A DNA stretch of 64,000 bases from Selaginella moellendorffii (lineage: Eukaryota > Streptophyta > Lycopodiopsida > Selaginellales > Selaginellaceae), in assembly GCF_000143415.4 (NCBI RefSeq), contig NW_003314278.1, positions 2,295,604 through 2,359,603 of the forward strand, read 5' to 3'. Position numbers and translations under genes: made by a program. Below the pieces are notes generated by a model. The model worked only from the letters and a program-made list of their open reading frames with translations, did no database searches and was not told the origin of the DNA. Below, one piece after another: positions 20,636-31,546 of the stretch (the stretch's first letter is position 1; every line of letters begins with the position of its first letter).

Positions 20636-22590
20636 TTACGCTTCCGCAGATCCAATGTTTGGGACGGGTCCTTGGAACCAATGCCTCCCACTTAAAAACC
20701 AGTAACCCAATGTGAACATCGACACGCCTCCCAGTGCGACCGGAGCATAATTGAGCGTCTCTATCGTGACGGGATACGCCACCGGCAGGCAAAACAAGAC
20801 GGTGCTCACCATCACCCAGCTAACAGCCAGCCAGCCAATGATGAGCGAAAATCTTCCGAGGTGGAACGGGCCCCGAACGAAGTTGCGCCTTGCGAATGTA
20901 ACGCGAAGCAGTATCGGCAGACCATAGGCGATATCAAGCGAAATTGTGTTGATAGACACCGTGGCTTGAAATGCAACTTCGCTCGCCAGGTACTGAAAGC
21001 AAGCTGGAGCTTATTAAAGCAAAGCAGGAAACAGACATGGAACATACCGGTAAAGCCAGACAGAAGGCCACGACAACGCACAAGAAAACTGCGTTGCCAG
21101 GAACCTCCTTCCCGTTCAGCTTATGCCAGAAACGCGACAGAGGTAAGGCACCATCTCTAGAGAACGCATATGTCATCCTGGGAAATAAGACGAGCCTTCG
21201 TTAAGATTATGACAAACTTAGAAACGCAAACGATACCTTGAAGTTGTTGTAACACTGAGCAATCCACAGAAGTAGAGCCCTCCGCAAGGAATTATCAACA
21301 GGAGAAAACTCCATCTTGCATCGTGGAAATGGCTCTCAAAACCATTATAAAGCAGCTGCGCAATCGCGTATCCTTTGGTGTCATTGCCTGGGTCTAGCAA
21401 GTGTGGAACATCAATGCTCGTGAACACCAGGGGTAAAAGGTAAATAGTCCCCAGTAGGACGGAGCCTAGAACCGCGCCAATGATGCCATAACCACCGGTT
21501 TTGTCGGCGGTCTTTGTCTCCTCGGACTGCAAGATGGTCGTAAGTCAAGGTCGACATCTAAATGCAGAAAGACAAAGTACGTACCATGTGAGCCGCAGAG
21601 TCGTATGCCAAAAGGGTGTATTGGCTCATGAGCAATCCCAGTAAAAATGTGTATGGCTTGCTGTGAATCCCGGTGCTGCTGTCTTGGTTGAGGTTGCTGA
21701 ACACTGATGATGCTTTTTGCCGAGGCAAAAGCGCCAGTAGGAAAGCTCCAATCATAACCACACCTGCAGCAGGACCTCAGAAAGGCACACGCAAATGCTA
21801 ACGAAATGTTACCCAAGATGTTCCACAAAGCAGCGATGTTTCCCAGCCAAGAAAACCATCGAACATTAAGCCCGTTGATCAGTCCATGGAGCAAGAGTAT
21901 TGCACCATAAATGCAGACAACCACGTACTTGGAAGCATAGTAGCCGCCTCCGTTACCCCCTCCAGTGCTTACAAGGATTGTCACTTGTAGCAACAGCGCG
22001 AGTGAGAAACAAACGCTCGCTGTTCCCGACCACTGCATTACAGTCAAATATGTTCAGAGACTTGCGCACCAATGAACGGGATCTTAGTACCAATCCAGCA
22101 ATGTTGAACCTGGAATCCACCACTTCAGCGCTTCACTTAATCTTAGAAGAAACTTTCACTTACCATCCGGTCATCCATGCCATAAACGGTCCCCATTTGC
22201 GGCCTGCGAGCTTGTAACTCCAGAAGTAGAGGCCGCCCGATGTAGGATACGCTGAGCAAATCTCTGCCATGGACAGGGCAATACATATGGTGAAGAAGCA
22301 CACTATAGGCCATCCATAAACGATGGACACCGGGCCTCCATATCGAAGGCCGGTGTTGTACGTCGGAGTGACTCCAGTAAGTATGGACACCACTGAGAAG
22401 CACATCGCGACATTTGCTAGAGGCCTGCAAAATCAGAAAAAGATTTTGACAATGACAGAACAGAAATTTGCACTTACGACATGGAGCGCTTGAGCTCCTG
22501 TTTGTATCCAAGCTCTTGAAGCCGCTGCTGGCCGGAGTCGATCTTCTCTTCGTCCATTGTCGCGAGAATTGATCTCGCTTCCATTTCCAT
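20636..22590 (-). CDS. BAT1-like amino-acid/GABA permease, tandem copy 1
   Basis: Eight exons, about 22590-22478, 22424-22164, 22109-22091, 22032-21813, 21763-21585, 21526-21237, 21177-21048 and 20992-20636, give 522 aa. The product follows plant BAT1 (bidirectional amino-acid transporter, APC superfamily) from LQELGYKQELKRSMS through ITP/TPTYNTGLRYGGP, MAEICSAYPTSGGLYFWS, YTLLAYDSAAHMSEET, MTYAFSRDGALPLSRFWHK and PVAYPVTIETLNYAPVA to GRHWFQGP, with about 12 membrane segments. It should move amino acids or GABA across a plasma or organelle membrane. The 19-nt exon 3 encodes FNIAGL. The start is the ATG conserved with copy 2; the ATGs at 22557 and 22668 are alternatives. All splice sites are GT-AG. 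Confidence 0.88.
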
Positions 22591-22668
22591 CTTCAAGTCC
22601 TCGTGATGTGGTGAAGACGAGTGTCCCCCAAGGTGCTTTATAGATCGAAAAGACTTATAGTCAAGCAC

Positions 22669-23622
22669 TGACTCGATCGATTACGAAATCTACGAAAGAA
22701 AGAGTCAAAGAGCGGCGTATGTCGTATTATCACCTGCCGTTCAGCTGCGACAGCCGTGAATATACTCAAAGCAACGGCCAAAATCAGTCCAAATTCGACA
22801 ACGCTTAGCCTCTACAAAAAATCAAGTTTTTAGAGTCCTTCCGATCTACAGAAAACCAATCAATCAAAAGAAATTACCTACAGATCTGGATCTGGCGCTG
22901 CCGTCTCTACACCTGACTGAAGAAGCGAAGCAGATGTTGGGCAAATAAGTGATGGTCAACTTCTCACAGTAATAAGAAAAATATTCTCTCCCTTGCATAA
23001 AATACAGTGTTTATAGACTATTCATACGCACATTAATTCAGCGATATTCTTTCCAATTAACGTTAGAATTTCAAAAGCAAGCAACACTGTAAAAGATTAC
23101 AAGCACGCGCACACTATTAGACACAAGAGGTGAACGAAAGAAACTTCAAACACTAGAAAAAAGCATCCACAGGCTCTACCTAAAAGTCATATATCTTCGC
23201 ATTCAGATATCAAGCATATGGTAAACAAAACGATCTTAGTAGAAATACAACATTATTGACTCGGCGAGTACACAGCCAAAGAGCTTACCATCGATTTTTT
23301 TACCGACGAGGATCATCTCAGTGCACTTTGAGAATTCGCAGATTAAGAAATGAGATTATGTGCACGCATTTCGTAAAACGCTGTGTGCTGCAAAAAGAAT
23401 TCACAGCGAGAAATTAGCTGACAGGCCTCTCCAGAGAGACAACGTATCTGCTCGATCTGGTTTCGTACAGAAACTGAATCCTTGTTCTGGAAAAACAAGA
23501 TCTTGCTTAGAAATGCACGCGTGACCTATAATACTCGCGATTTGTCATCGTTGTCCGTAGGCTGCAAAATGAGAGAAATGTGAATCTTGACGCGAATGCT
23601 TGATCTACGCTTACCTCGCCGG
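22669..23622. other. Spacer between permease copies 1 and 2
   Basis: Upstream DNA of copy 1 (22680-22930, similar to 25650-25920 upstream of copy 2) and the downstream flank of copy 2 (23335-23600, similar to 20320-20620). No gene of its own. Confidence 0.6.
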
Positions 23623-25566
23623 CTACGTTTCCACAGATCCAATGTTTGGGACGGGTCCTTGGAACCAGTGCCTCCCACTTAAAAACCAGTAACCCAATGT
23701 GAACATCGACACGCCTCCCAGTGCGACTGGAGCATAATTGAGCGTCTCTATCGTGACAGGATACGCCACCGGCAGGCAAAATAATATGGTGCTCACCATC
23801 ACCCAGCCAACAGCCAGCCAGCCAATGACGAGAGAAAATCTTCCGAGGTGGAGCGGCCCCGGAACGAAGTTATGCCTTGCGCCTGTAACGCGAAGCAGTA
23901 TCGGCAGACCATATGCAATATCAAATGCAATTGTGGAGATAGAAAGCGTCGCTTGAAATGCAACTTCGCTTGCCAGGTACTGAAAGCAAACTGGAGCTTA
24001 CTAAAGCAAAGTTGAAAGAACATACCGGTAAAGCTAGACAGAAGGCCACGACAATGCACAAGAAAACTGCGTTGCCAGGAACCTCCTTCCCGTTCAGCTT
24101 ATGCCAGAACCGCGACAGAGGTAAGGCTCCATCTCTAGAGAACGCATATGTCATCCTGGGAAATAAGACGAGCGTTCGTTGAGACTATAGTAACACAAAA
24201 AGGATACCTTGAAGTTGTTGTAACACTGAGCAATCCACAGAAGTAGAGCCCTCCGCAAGGAATTATCAACAGGAGAAAACTCCATCTTGCATCGTGGAAA
24301 TGGCTCTCAAAACCATTATAAAGCAGCTGCGCAATCGCGTATCCTTTGGTGTCATTGCCTGGGTCTAGTAAGTGTGGAACATCAATACTCGTGAACACCA
24401 GGGGTAAAAGGTAAATAGTTCCCAGCAACACGGAGCCTAGGACCGCACCAATGATGCCATATCCACCGGTTTTGTCGGCGGTCTTTGTCTCCTCGGACTG
24501 CAAGATGGTCATAAGTCAAGGTTGACATCTAAATGCAAAAATACAAAAGCGTATGTACCATGTGAGCCGCAGAGTCGTATGCCAGAAGAGTGTATTGGCT
24601 CATGAGCAATCCCAGTAAAAATGTGTATGGCTTGCTGTGAATCCCGGTGCTGCTGTCTTGGTTGAAGTTGCTGAACACTGATGATGCTTTTTGCCGAGGC
24701 AAAAGCGCCAGTAGGAAAGCTCCAATCATAACCACACCTGCAGTAGGACCTCAGAAACGCACACGCAAATGCTAACGAAATGTTACCCAAGATGTTCCAT
24801 AAAGCAGCGATGTTTCCCAGCCAAGAAAACCATCGAACATTAAGCACGTTGATCAGTCCATGGAGCAAGAGTATTGCACCGTAAATGCAGACAACCCCGT
24901 ACTTGGAAGCATAGTAGCCGCCTCCATTAGCCCCTCCAGTGCTTACAAGGATTGTCACTTGTAGCAACAGCGCAAGTGAGAAACAAACGCTCGCTGTTCC
25001 CGACCACTGCATTACACACGAATGTGTTGAGAGACTTGAGCACCAATGAACGCGATCATAGTACCAATCCAGCAATGTTGAACCTGGAATTCACACCACT
25101 TCAGCGCTTCACATAATCTTAGAGCAAACTTTCCCTTACCATCCGGTCATCCATGCCATAAACGGTCCCCATTTGCAGCCTGCGAGCTTGTAACTCCAGA
25201 AGTAGAGGCCCCCTGATGTAGGATACGCTGAACAAATTTCTGCCATGGACAGGGCAATACATGTGGTAAAGAAGCACACTATAGGCCATCCATAAACGAT
25301 GGACACTGGGCCTCCATATCGAAGGCCGGTGTTGTACGTCGGAGTGACTCCAGTAAGTATGGACACCACTGAGAAGCACATCGCAACATTTGCTAGAGGC
25401 CTGCAAAACCAGCAAAGGATTTTGACCATGACCAAATACAAATCTGCACTTACGACATGGATCGCTTTAGCTCCTGTTTGTATCCAAGCTCTTGAAGCCG
25501 CTGCTGGCCGGAATCGATCTTCTCTTCGTCCATTGTCGCGAGAATTGATCTCACTTCCATCTCCAT
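23623..25566 (-). CDS. BAT1-like amino-acid/GABA permease, tandem copy 2
   Basis: Same eight-exon structure as copy 1 with identical exon lengths (113, 261, 19, 220, 179, 290, 130 and 357 nt): about 25566-25454, 25400-25140, 25083-25065, 25006-24787, 24737-24559, 24497-24208, 24155-24026 and 23979-23623. The product is 522 aa. It is nearly identical to copy 1 in exons, introns and both flanks, so it is the younger duplicate. The C-terminus ends GPVPNIGSVET. A one-base difference breaks the longer upstream frame seen in copy 1, which supports the MEMEVRS start for both. Function as for copy 1; no disabling change seen. Confidence 0.88.
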
Positions 25567-25659
25567 CTTTTATGTCCTCGTGATGTGGCGAAGATGAGTG
25601 TCCCGCTAGGTGCTTTATATATCGAAAACACTTGCGGTGAAGCACTGATTCGACCGATT

Positions 25660-26226
25660 ACGCAAACTACGAAAGAAAGAGTCAAAGAGCGGTGTATGTC
25701 GTATTATCACCTGCCGCAGCCGTGAATATACTAGAAGCAACGGCCAAGCAGCAGTCCAATTTCCAAACTGCCAAAGCTCAAAGCCTGCACAAAAAATCAA
25801 GTATTTAGAATTCTTCTCACTTGAGATGTACAGAAAACATCAAAAGAAATTATCTGTAGATCTGGATCTGGCGCTACCGTCTCTACACCTGAGTGAAGAA
25901 GCAGATGTTGCGCAAATAAGTGATGGTCAACTTCTTACAGTAATATTCTCACCGAACAAATAGCGCAGAATTATTGCAAGAATGTGAATTCAAACAACGT
26001 TAAGATTTCAAAGAAAGTTAAAAGCTTGCAAGCACGCGCGTTAAAGCATAAACTATCAGAGACAAAAGGTGAACGAAGAAACTTCAAACACTAGGAAAAA
26101 AGGAAAGCATCAATCCATTTATAAGTCAAATATTTCACATCCAGATATGAAGCATATGGTAAAGAAAGCGTTCTTATTAGAAAACTCTATACACAGCGAA
26201 AGGATGCAGTAGCTTACCGACGAGGA
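25660..26226. other. Spacer between permease copies 2 and 3
   Basis: 5' flank of copy 2 (similar to that of copy 1), then AT-rich DNA. No ORF or RNA gene supported. Confidence 0.5.
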
Positions 26227-28119
26227 TCATATTTCTACGCACTCATAGTTTGGTACTGGTCCTCGGAACCAATGTCTTCCACTCAAAACCCAGTACGCCA
26301 AGGGGATTATTGCGAAACCTCCAAGTATAACTGGAGCATAATTCAGCGTCTCTGTTGTAACAGGATATGCCACCGGTAAGCAAAATAACACGGTAATCGT
26401 CATGATCCAGCAAACAGCTAGCCATCCAATAACGATAGAAAACTTCCCGAGATGGAGTGGCCCAGGAACAAAACTGTGCCTTGCAACTGTTACACGTAGT
26501 AGTATTGGAATCATATAAGCAACACTGATGGAAATCGTTGCAATAGACAGCGTTGCCTGGAACGCAACTGCGCTTGCCAGATACTGGAAGCAAGCCAAAG
26601 TGTTAGACGAAGAAAAGAAATGCAAACGATCATACCGGTAAACCCAACACAAATGCAATCACAATGCCTACAAGGACTGCATTGACTGGCACCTCTCTTT
26701 TGTTCAATCGATGCAAGAACCGTGAGAGAGGTAAAGCTCCGTCTCTAGAAAACGCATAACACATTCTGGAAGGAGAGAACACTTAATCACGGCATAGATA
26801 AAAATGCCTACCTCGATCCCGCAGTAACGATGAACATTCCACAAAAAAAGATAAGAACACAGGGTATCATCAGTAGAAAAGCGCTCCATCTTCCGTCGTC
26901 ATAGTGGCTCTTGAATCCATCATAAAAAAGTTGCGCTATTGCATAGCCCTTCGTGTCATTATCCGGATTCAGTAAGTGTGGAGTGTCACCGCTTGTAAAC
27001 ACCAGAGAAACAAGGTATATAGTTCCCATTACGACGGATCCTACAACAGCTCCAACTATCCCATAACCACTAGTCTTATCTCCTGCTCCTGTCTCCTCAG
27101 ACTGTAGCATTTCCAGAAAAAATCAAATGATTCCTAATAAAAAACGAACACATACCATGTGAGCAGCAGAATCGTATCCCAAAAGTGTGTACTGGCTCAT
27201 TAGCAATCCCAGCAAAAATATGTATGGCTTACTGTGGATCCCAGCGCCATTTTCCTCATTAAAAGAGGTAAATACAGTTTGTGCACTTTGACGAGGCAAT
27301 ATCGCCAGAAGAAAAATTCCAATGACAAACACACCTGCAACACAACTCAAGCAGAGACTCAAAAAATGCAGAAGAGCTTACCCAATATGTTCAAGAAACC
27401 AACCACAGTACCGAGCCACGATAACCATCGAATGCCGAGCACGTTGATGAGTCCACAAAGTACCAGTATACCACCGTATAGGCAGACTACCACATACTTT
27501 GAGGCATAGTAACCACCTTCATTGCTTCCCCCTGTACTTACGAGAATTGTCACTTGTAGCAATAGTGCTAGGGAGAAATTAACGCTCGCTGTTCCCGACC
27601 ACTACATACGCGATGAACGTCGTTAAGGAGTATCAGTGCACGATCATATTACCATTCCAGCGATGTTGAACCTGAAACATAACACGGAATAAGAGCCGAT
27701 ACAAAAAATTGAATTTGCTAACCATCCGGTCATCCAGGCCGTAAATGCTCCCCATCTTCGTCCTCCAAGCTTGTAGCTCCAGAAGTAGAGACCACCAGAT
27801 GTAGGATAGGCGGAGCAAATTTCCGCCAGAGACAGAGCAATACACAGCGAAAAGAAGCATACGATCAGCCATCCGTAGACAATGGAAACAGGCCCTCCAT
27901 ATCTGAGACCAGTGTTGTACGTCGGGGTAATGCCACTAATTATAGAAATAATTGAGAAACACATGGCAACATTGCCTAGCGGCCTGCAAGAACACCAGGA
28001 ATCTTAATCGCCAGAAATTCAATCCAAATGTGTACTTACGACATAGAACGCTTCAACTCCTGCTTATATCCAAGCTCTTGCAGTCGCCGCTGCCCCGAAT
28101 CCATCTTCGCAGCGTCCAT
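26227..28119 (-). CDS. BAT1-like amino-acid/GABA permease, tandem copy 3 (diverged)
   Basis: Eight exons at about 28119-28040, 27983-27723, 27671-27653, 27601-27382, 27334-27156, 27101-26812, 26765-26636 and 26583-26227 give 511 aa. Every exon after the first has the same length as in copies 1 and 2. It starts MDAAKMDSGQRRLQELGYK and keeps the family signatures (YNTGLRYGGP, SAYPTSGGLYFW, GYDSAAHMSEET, YAFSRDGALPLSRF, ETLNYAPV). It differs from copies 1 and 2 at many positions, and introns are not alignable by eye, so this duplication is older. Splice sites and frame are intact. Divergence could mean a different substrate or expression, which the sequence cannot show. Confidence 0.87.
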
Positions 28120-28314
28120 CTTCACAAAATTTTCTCCTCAACGTTTCACAATGAGGAAGCTGAGAGTGAATAAAAAATAAAACGTCAAGTCAAGCGCGAC
28201 AAATCGCTGAATTCATCATTCCACAAATGTTGACTCACCTTCATTGGACAGCTAGGAAGCAAAGTCCAATCAAGCTTTTGAAAAATGTTGAGAAAGTTTC
28301 ATACCATAACGATG

Positions 28315-30756
28315 TCACCAGTAATCTTTGCACGAACAGCGTCCGTCCTTAAAGTTGTGGAACCGATGAGTATCCCTCACCAAAATCTCGCGACCTCTGA
28401 GCTTGGAGATATACTTGGTGGCCGTGTGACAATCCGAGCACACTCTGAGGTTCTTGATAACTCGAAGAGGCGTTCCCGGAGGCGTACTCATGAGGCCAAA
28501 CGCAATGGCCAATCGCTCGCTGTGATAAAAAAGCATGTCTTCTTTCCGCTCGTCTTCGACATCGTGCAGGATCATCTTAGTGTCAGGGATATATCCCGCG
28601 GCTCTCATCTCTGAGTTTAGAACGTCCAGCTCTGCGTATATAGGATGACGCCGTGGATGGGACCTATCTCCCTCCAAAAACTCATGCACCCTGTTGAGAA
28701 TCTCGATTGATGAACGACCTGGTTCTTTTTTCACACCACGGCTACGCATCAATTTTCTCATTCTGTTGACACCGTCCCAGTCACCAGCTGCCGCATAAAC
28801 GTTCGACAGAACCACGTAAGCTCCAGAATGGCTTGGATCGCGCTCAAGAACTTGCTCGGCTGCGGCTTTAGCTTGATCCGTCTTGTTGTGTGTCCGGCAG
28901 GCTCCAAGAAGTGTCATCCACAAGATGCCGTCTGGAAGACATCCCGAAAGCTTCAAGACGATATCTACTGCTTCCTGTATCCTCCCTGCCCTTCCCAAGA
29001 GGTCGACGACGCACCCATAGAGTTCTGGTGTTGGAGTAATGCTGAAATCTTGGAGCATAGCCACGAAATACTGATAACCATCTGTAACCGATCCGGAGTG
29101 ACTTAATGCCGAGAGCACGCTCACGAAGCTCACTGCGTCTGCCTTCTCACCATCTAGCTGCATCTGGTTGAAAAGCTGCAGAGTCTCGTCGTAATACCCG
29201 TGTTGGGCATACGCCCCGAGCATAGAGTTCCAAACGAGTATGTCTCTCTTCGCCATCTTCTCGAAGACACTCCTTGCCTCCGCCATTTTCCCGCACTTGC
29301 CGTACATGTTGATCAGCGCCGTCTCCACGACCATCTCCATCCGAAACCCGTTCTCGATTATGTGACTGTGAATTTGCCTCCCCTTTTGCAGAGCCGCAAG
29401 GTGTGCGCAAGTATCCAGCACAGCGACAAGAGTAGCACTCGTAGGCCTGCGTCCTTCGAGCTGCATCTCCTGGAACAGCTGAAGAGCTTCCTTCCTAAAG
29501 CCATTCTGCGCGTAAGCAACACACATAACAGTCCAGGTAATGACATCCTTACTTCCCATGTCGACAAAAATCTTCCACGCTTGTCCGGGGGCCTCGCATC
29601 TCCCGTAGAGACTCATCAGAGCTGTAGCAACAACAACATCTCTATCATATCCAGCCTCTTTCACAAGCTCATGTATCACCTTCCCTTTCGCCAAGCTCGT
29701 CAAGCTGGTATACACGTTGAGCATCAACACAAACGTGATGTCGTTTGCCTTGATCCCATCCTGCTGCAAGCGCCCAAAAAGCCTCACGGCCTCGCCAAAG
29801 TTCTCGTTTTGCACGTAGAATGTGATGACTATGTTCCAAGTAACCACGTCCCTGTCCACCATATCCTCGAAAAGCCTCCGCGCGTCACCCAGGAGCCCAG
29901 CGTTGCCAAACATATTCATCGCGGAATTCATCACTCGGACGTCGGACTCCATCACTCGCGAGGAAACCAAGCTGTAGATAAACTTCCCCTCGCTCAAGTA
30001 GTGTGGATCTCCGTAAGCATTGAAGACGGTGTAGAGCGTGATCTTGTTCGGCACCACGCCGTCGAGCTGCATCCTCCGGTAGAGCCACCTCGCGAGAGCA
30101 AACTGATCGTGCTGGACACAAGCCGCGATCATGGCTGTCCATGAAACCACGTCCCTGTGCTCGAGCCTCTTGAAAGAATCCCAGGCGCCTCTAACGCTGC
30201 CACACTTGTTATACATGTTTATCAGCGCCGTCCCCACGAACACATCGCCCTCGAATCCCTGCTGGAGGATTTGCCCGTGGATCTCCATCCCATCCTTGAG
30301 CGATTCCGTGCTAGCGCAAGCGTTGAGGATCGCGACGTATGTCACCTTGGTCGGCATCACATCCTCCTCTTGCATCTGGTAGAACATCCCCAGCGCGCGA
30401 TCGTAATCCCCTTGCTGGCAATAGATCCCGATCATCCTCGTCCACGCGAACACATCCTTGCGCTCCAAGATCTCGAAAACCTGCTGAGCCTCCGGCACGC
30501 TGCCGCATTGCGCATACATCTGGATCAAGTGGCCGCAGACGAGATTGTTCTGCTCGAAACCCCGATCGCATACGTGCCAGTGGACGCGCCGGCCGTGATC
30601 CACATTCTTGGCAGACGAGCAGCGCTGGAGCAGCGCCACGAAGAATGCGGTATCCGGCTTGAATCTCTTCCTCTCCCTGTCGCAGTCGCCGTCAAGAACA
30701 CCGAGATCGTCCTTGATCTGAGAGAGAACCGCGAGGGGCGTCGGTTTCCTCGGCAC
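28315..30756 (-). CDS. PPR-DYW protein (organellar RNA editing factor type)
   Basis: Intronless, 813 aa. A PLS-type PPR array fills residues about 35-640 (repeated LINMYGKCG, WTAMIAAC, ILNACAS). E and E+ motifs follow (WMTLLGACRTH, AYVVLSNVYAAAGDWDG, KKEPGRSSIEI), then a complete DYW domain to the last residues, CSCKDYW. The cytidine-deaminase-like zinc site is intact: HSE at about 745-747 and CSDCH with cysteines at about 773 and 776. Such proteins perform C-to-U editing at one or a few sites in chloroplast or mitochondrial transcripts. The N-terminus (MPRKPTPLAVLSQIKDD) is not an obvious transit peptide, so the true start may lie elsewhere in the 5' region. Confidence 0.92.
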   Translation of the reverse strand: MPRKPTPLAVLSQIKDDLGVLDGDCDRERKRFKPDTAFFVALLQRCSSAKNVDHGRRVHWHVCDRGFEQNNLVCGHLIQMYAQCGSVPEAQQVFEILERKDVFAWTRMIGIYCQQGDYDRALGMFYQMQEEDVMPTKVTYVAILNACASTESLKDGMEIHGQILQQGFEGDVFVGTALINMYNKCGSVRGAWDSFKRLEHRDVVSWTAMIAACVQHDQFALARWLYRRMQLDGVVPNKITLYTVFNAYGDPHYLSEGKFIYSLVSSRVMESDVRVMNSAMNMFGNAGLLGDARRLFEDMVDRDVVTWNIVITFYVQNENFGEAVRLFGRLQQDGIKANDITFVLMLNVYTSLTSLAKGKVIHELVKEAGYDRDVVVATALMSLYGRCEAPGQAWKIFVDMGSKDVITWTVMCVAYAQNGFRKEALQLFQEMQLEGRRPTSATLVAVLDTCAHLAALQKGRQIHSHIIENGFRMEMVVETALINMYGKCGKMAEARSVFEKMAKRDILVWNSMLGAYAQHGYYDETLQLFNQMQLDGEKADAVSFVSVLSALSHSGSVTDGYQYFVAMLQDFSITPTPELYGCVVDLLGRAGRIQEAVDIVLKLSGCLPDGILWMTLLGACRTHNKTDQAKAAAEQVLERDPSHSGAYVVLSNVYAAAGDWDGVNRMRKLMRSRGVKKEPGRSSIEILNRVHEFLEGDRSHPRRHPIYAELDVLNSEMRAAGYIPDTKMILHDVEDERKEDMLFYHSERLAIAFGLMSTPPGTPLRVIKNLRVCSDCHTATKYISKLRGREILVRDTHRFHNFKDGRCSCKDYW

Positions 30757-31024
30757 GAGCTGGTCGCTGGCTGGAAATGCGCGTCAGGAGGAGGAGGATC
30801 CGATGGTATGGAATCGTCTTACCGGCGGCTTGGAGCTTCTGGATCTTGGATCGAGCCTGGCGCCTCCCAGGCAGCATTCTTCTACCCTAAACCTCTAATA
30901 TGCGGAGTATATTCTTGCCCAATACAAGAACCCTAAAATTCAACCTTTGTAGATACTAGAGAATCTTGGATACCACGAACATCATACAAGTATCGGGATA
31001 GTCCACGATCATACTAGCATAACA
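30757..31024. other. 5' region of the PPR-DYW gene
   Basis: Short intergenic stretch with no gene. It may hold the promoter and any 5' exon of the PPR-DYW gene. Confidence 0.4.
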
Positions 31025-31375
31025 TCACTTTCTGGATCGAACAAATCGTACTCGTGCGGCAGGATCATCCTGGTGTCGCATCCTTGCCCTGAGCACCTTG
31101 AGATTGCTCTTGGCGTCGGTGCCAACTTCATTCAGCATTCCGTGGATGGTCGGCCCGATCACGTCGCAAACCTCGCGCGAAATGTTGAAATTGAAGGTTT
31201 TTTGGCACACGTCCTTGCGCACCTCGTCGCCATCGCCAGCCCGCTCTTACCTGTTGCGAATCACTTCTGCTACATAGCCAGTCAACGGGATCTTCCCACT
31301 AGAAAGATCAAGTTCCTGGATCTTCCGGCTCTCATCGCCGAGCACAACATCCGGAAGATTGAGACTTACTAAGCC
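31025..31375 (-). pseudogene. Unidentified coding fragment with an in-frame stop
   Basis: On the minus strand one frame reads LNLPDVVLGDESRKIQELDL...YVAEVIRNR, then TAA, then ERAGDGDEVRKDVCQKTFNF...HGMLNEVGTDAKSN...VRFVRSRK and TGA at 31025. Composition and codon texture look protein-like on both sides of the stop. The stop overlaps a CAG|GTAAGA donor-like word, but no acceptor close by restores the frame. I do not recognise the family. It may be a decayed gene fragment, or the last exon(s) of an unrecognised gene. Confidence 0.35.
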
Positions 31376-31460
31376 ATTTACCCGACTTGCGAATATGCGG
31401 CAGCATATCCTTGGTCTCTTTGAACCGTTATCACGAGTAAAAGCTTAACTTTCTCATCAT

Positions 31461-31533
31461 TCCATTGTCGTCTAGTCCGGTCAGGATACCTGGCTTTCAC
31501 CCAGGCGACCCGGGTTCAAATCCCGGCAATGGA
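31461..31533 (+). tRNA. trnE-UUC: tRNA-Glu (anticodon UUC)
   Basis: 73 nt cloverleaf: acceptor TCCATTG pairs with CAATGGA, anticodon stem CCTGG/CCAGG encloses loop CTTTCAC with anticodon TTC at 31496-31498, and the T arm reads CCGGG TTCAAAT CCCGG. No intron and no encoded CCA, as in nuclear tRNA genes. It lies 13 bp beyond the stop codon of the opposite-strand MENG gene. Confidence 0.95.
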
Positions 31534-31546
31534 AAGCATCCCAGTT

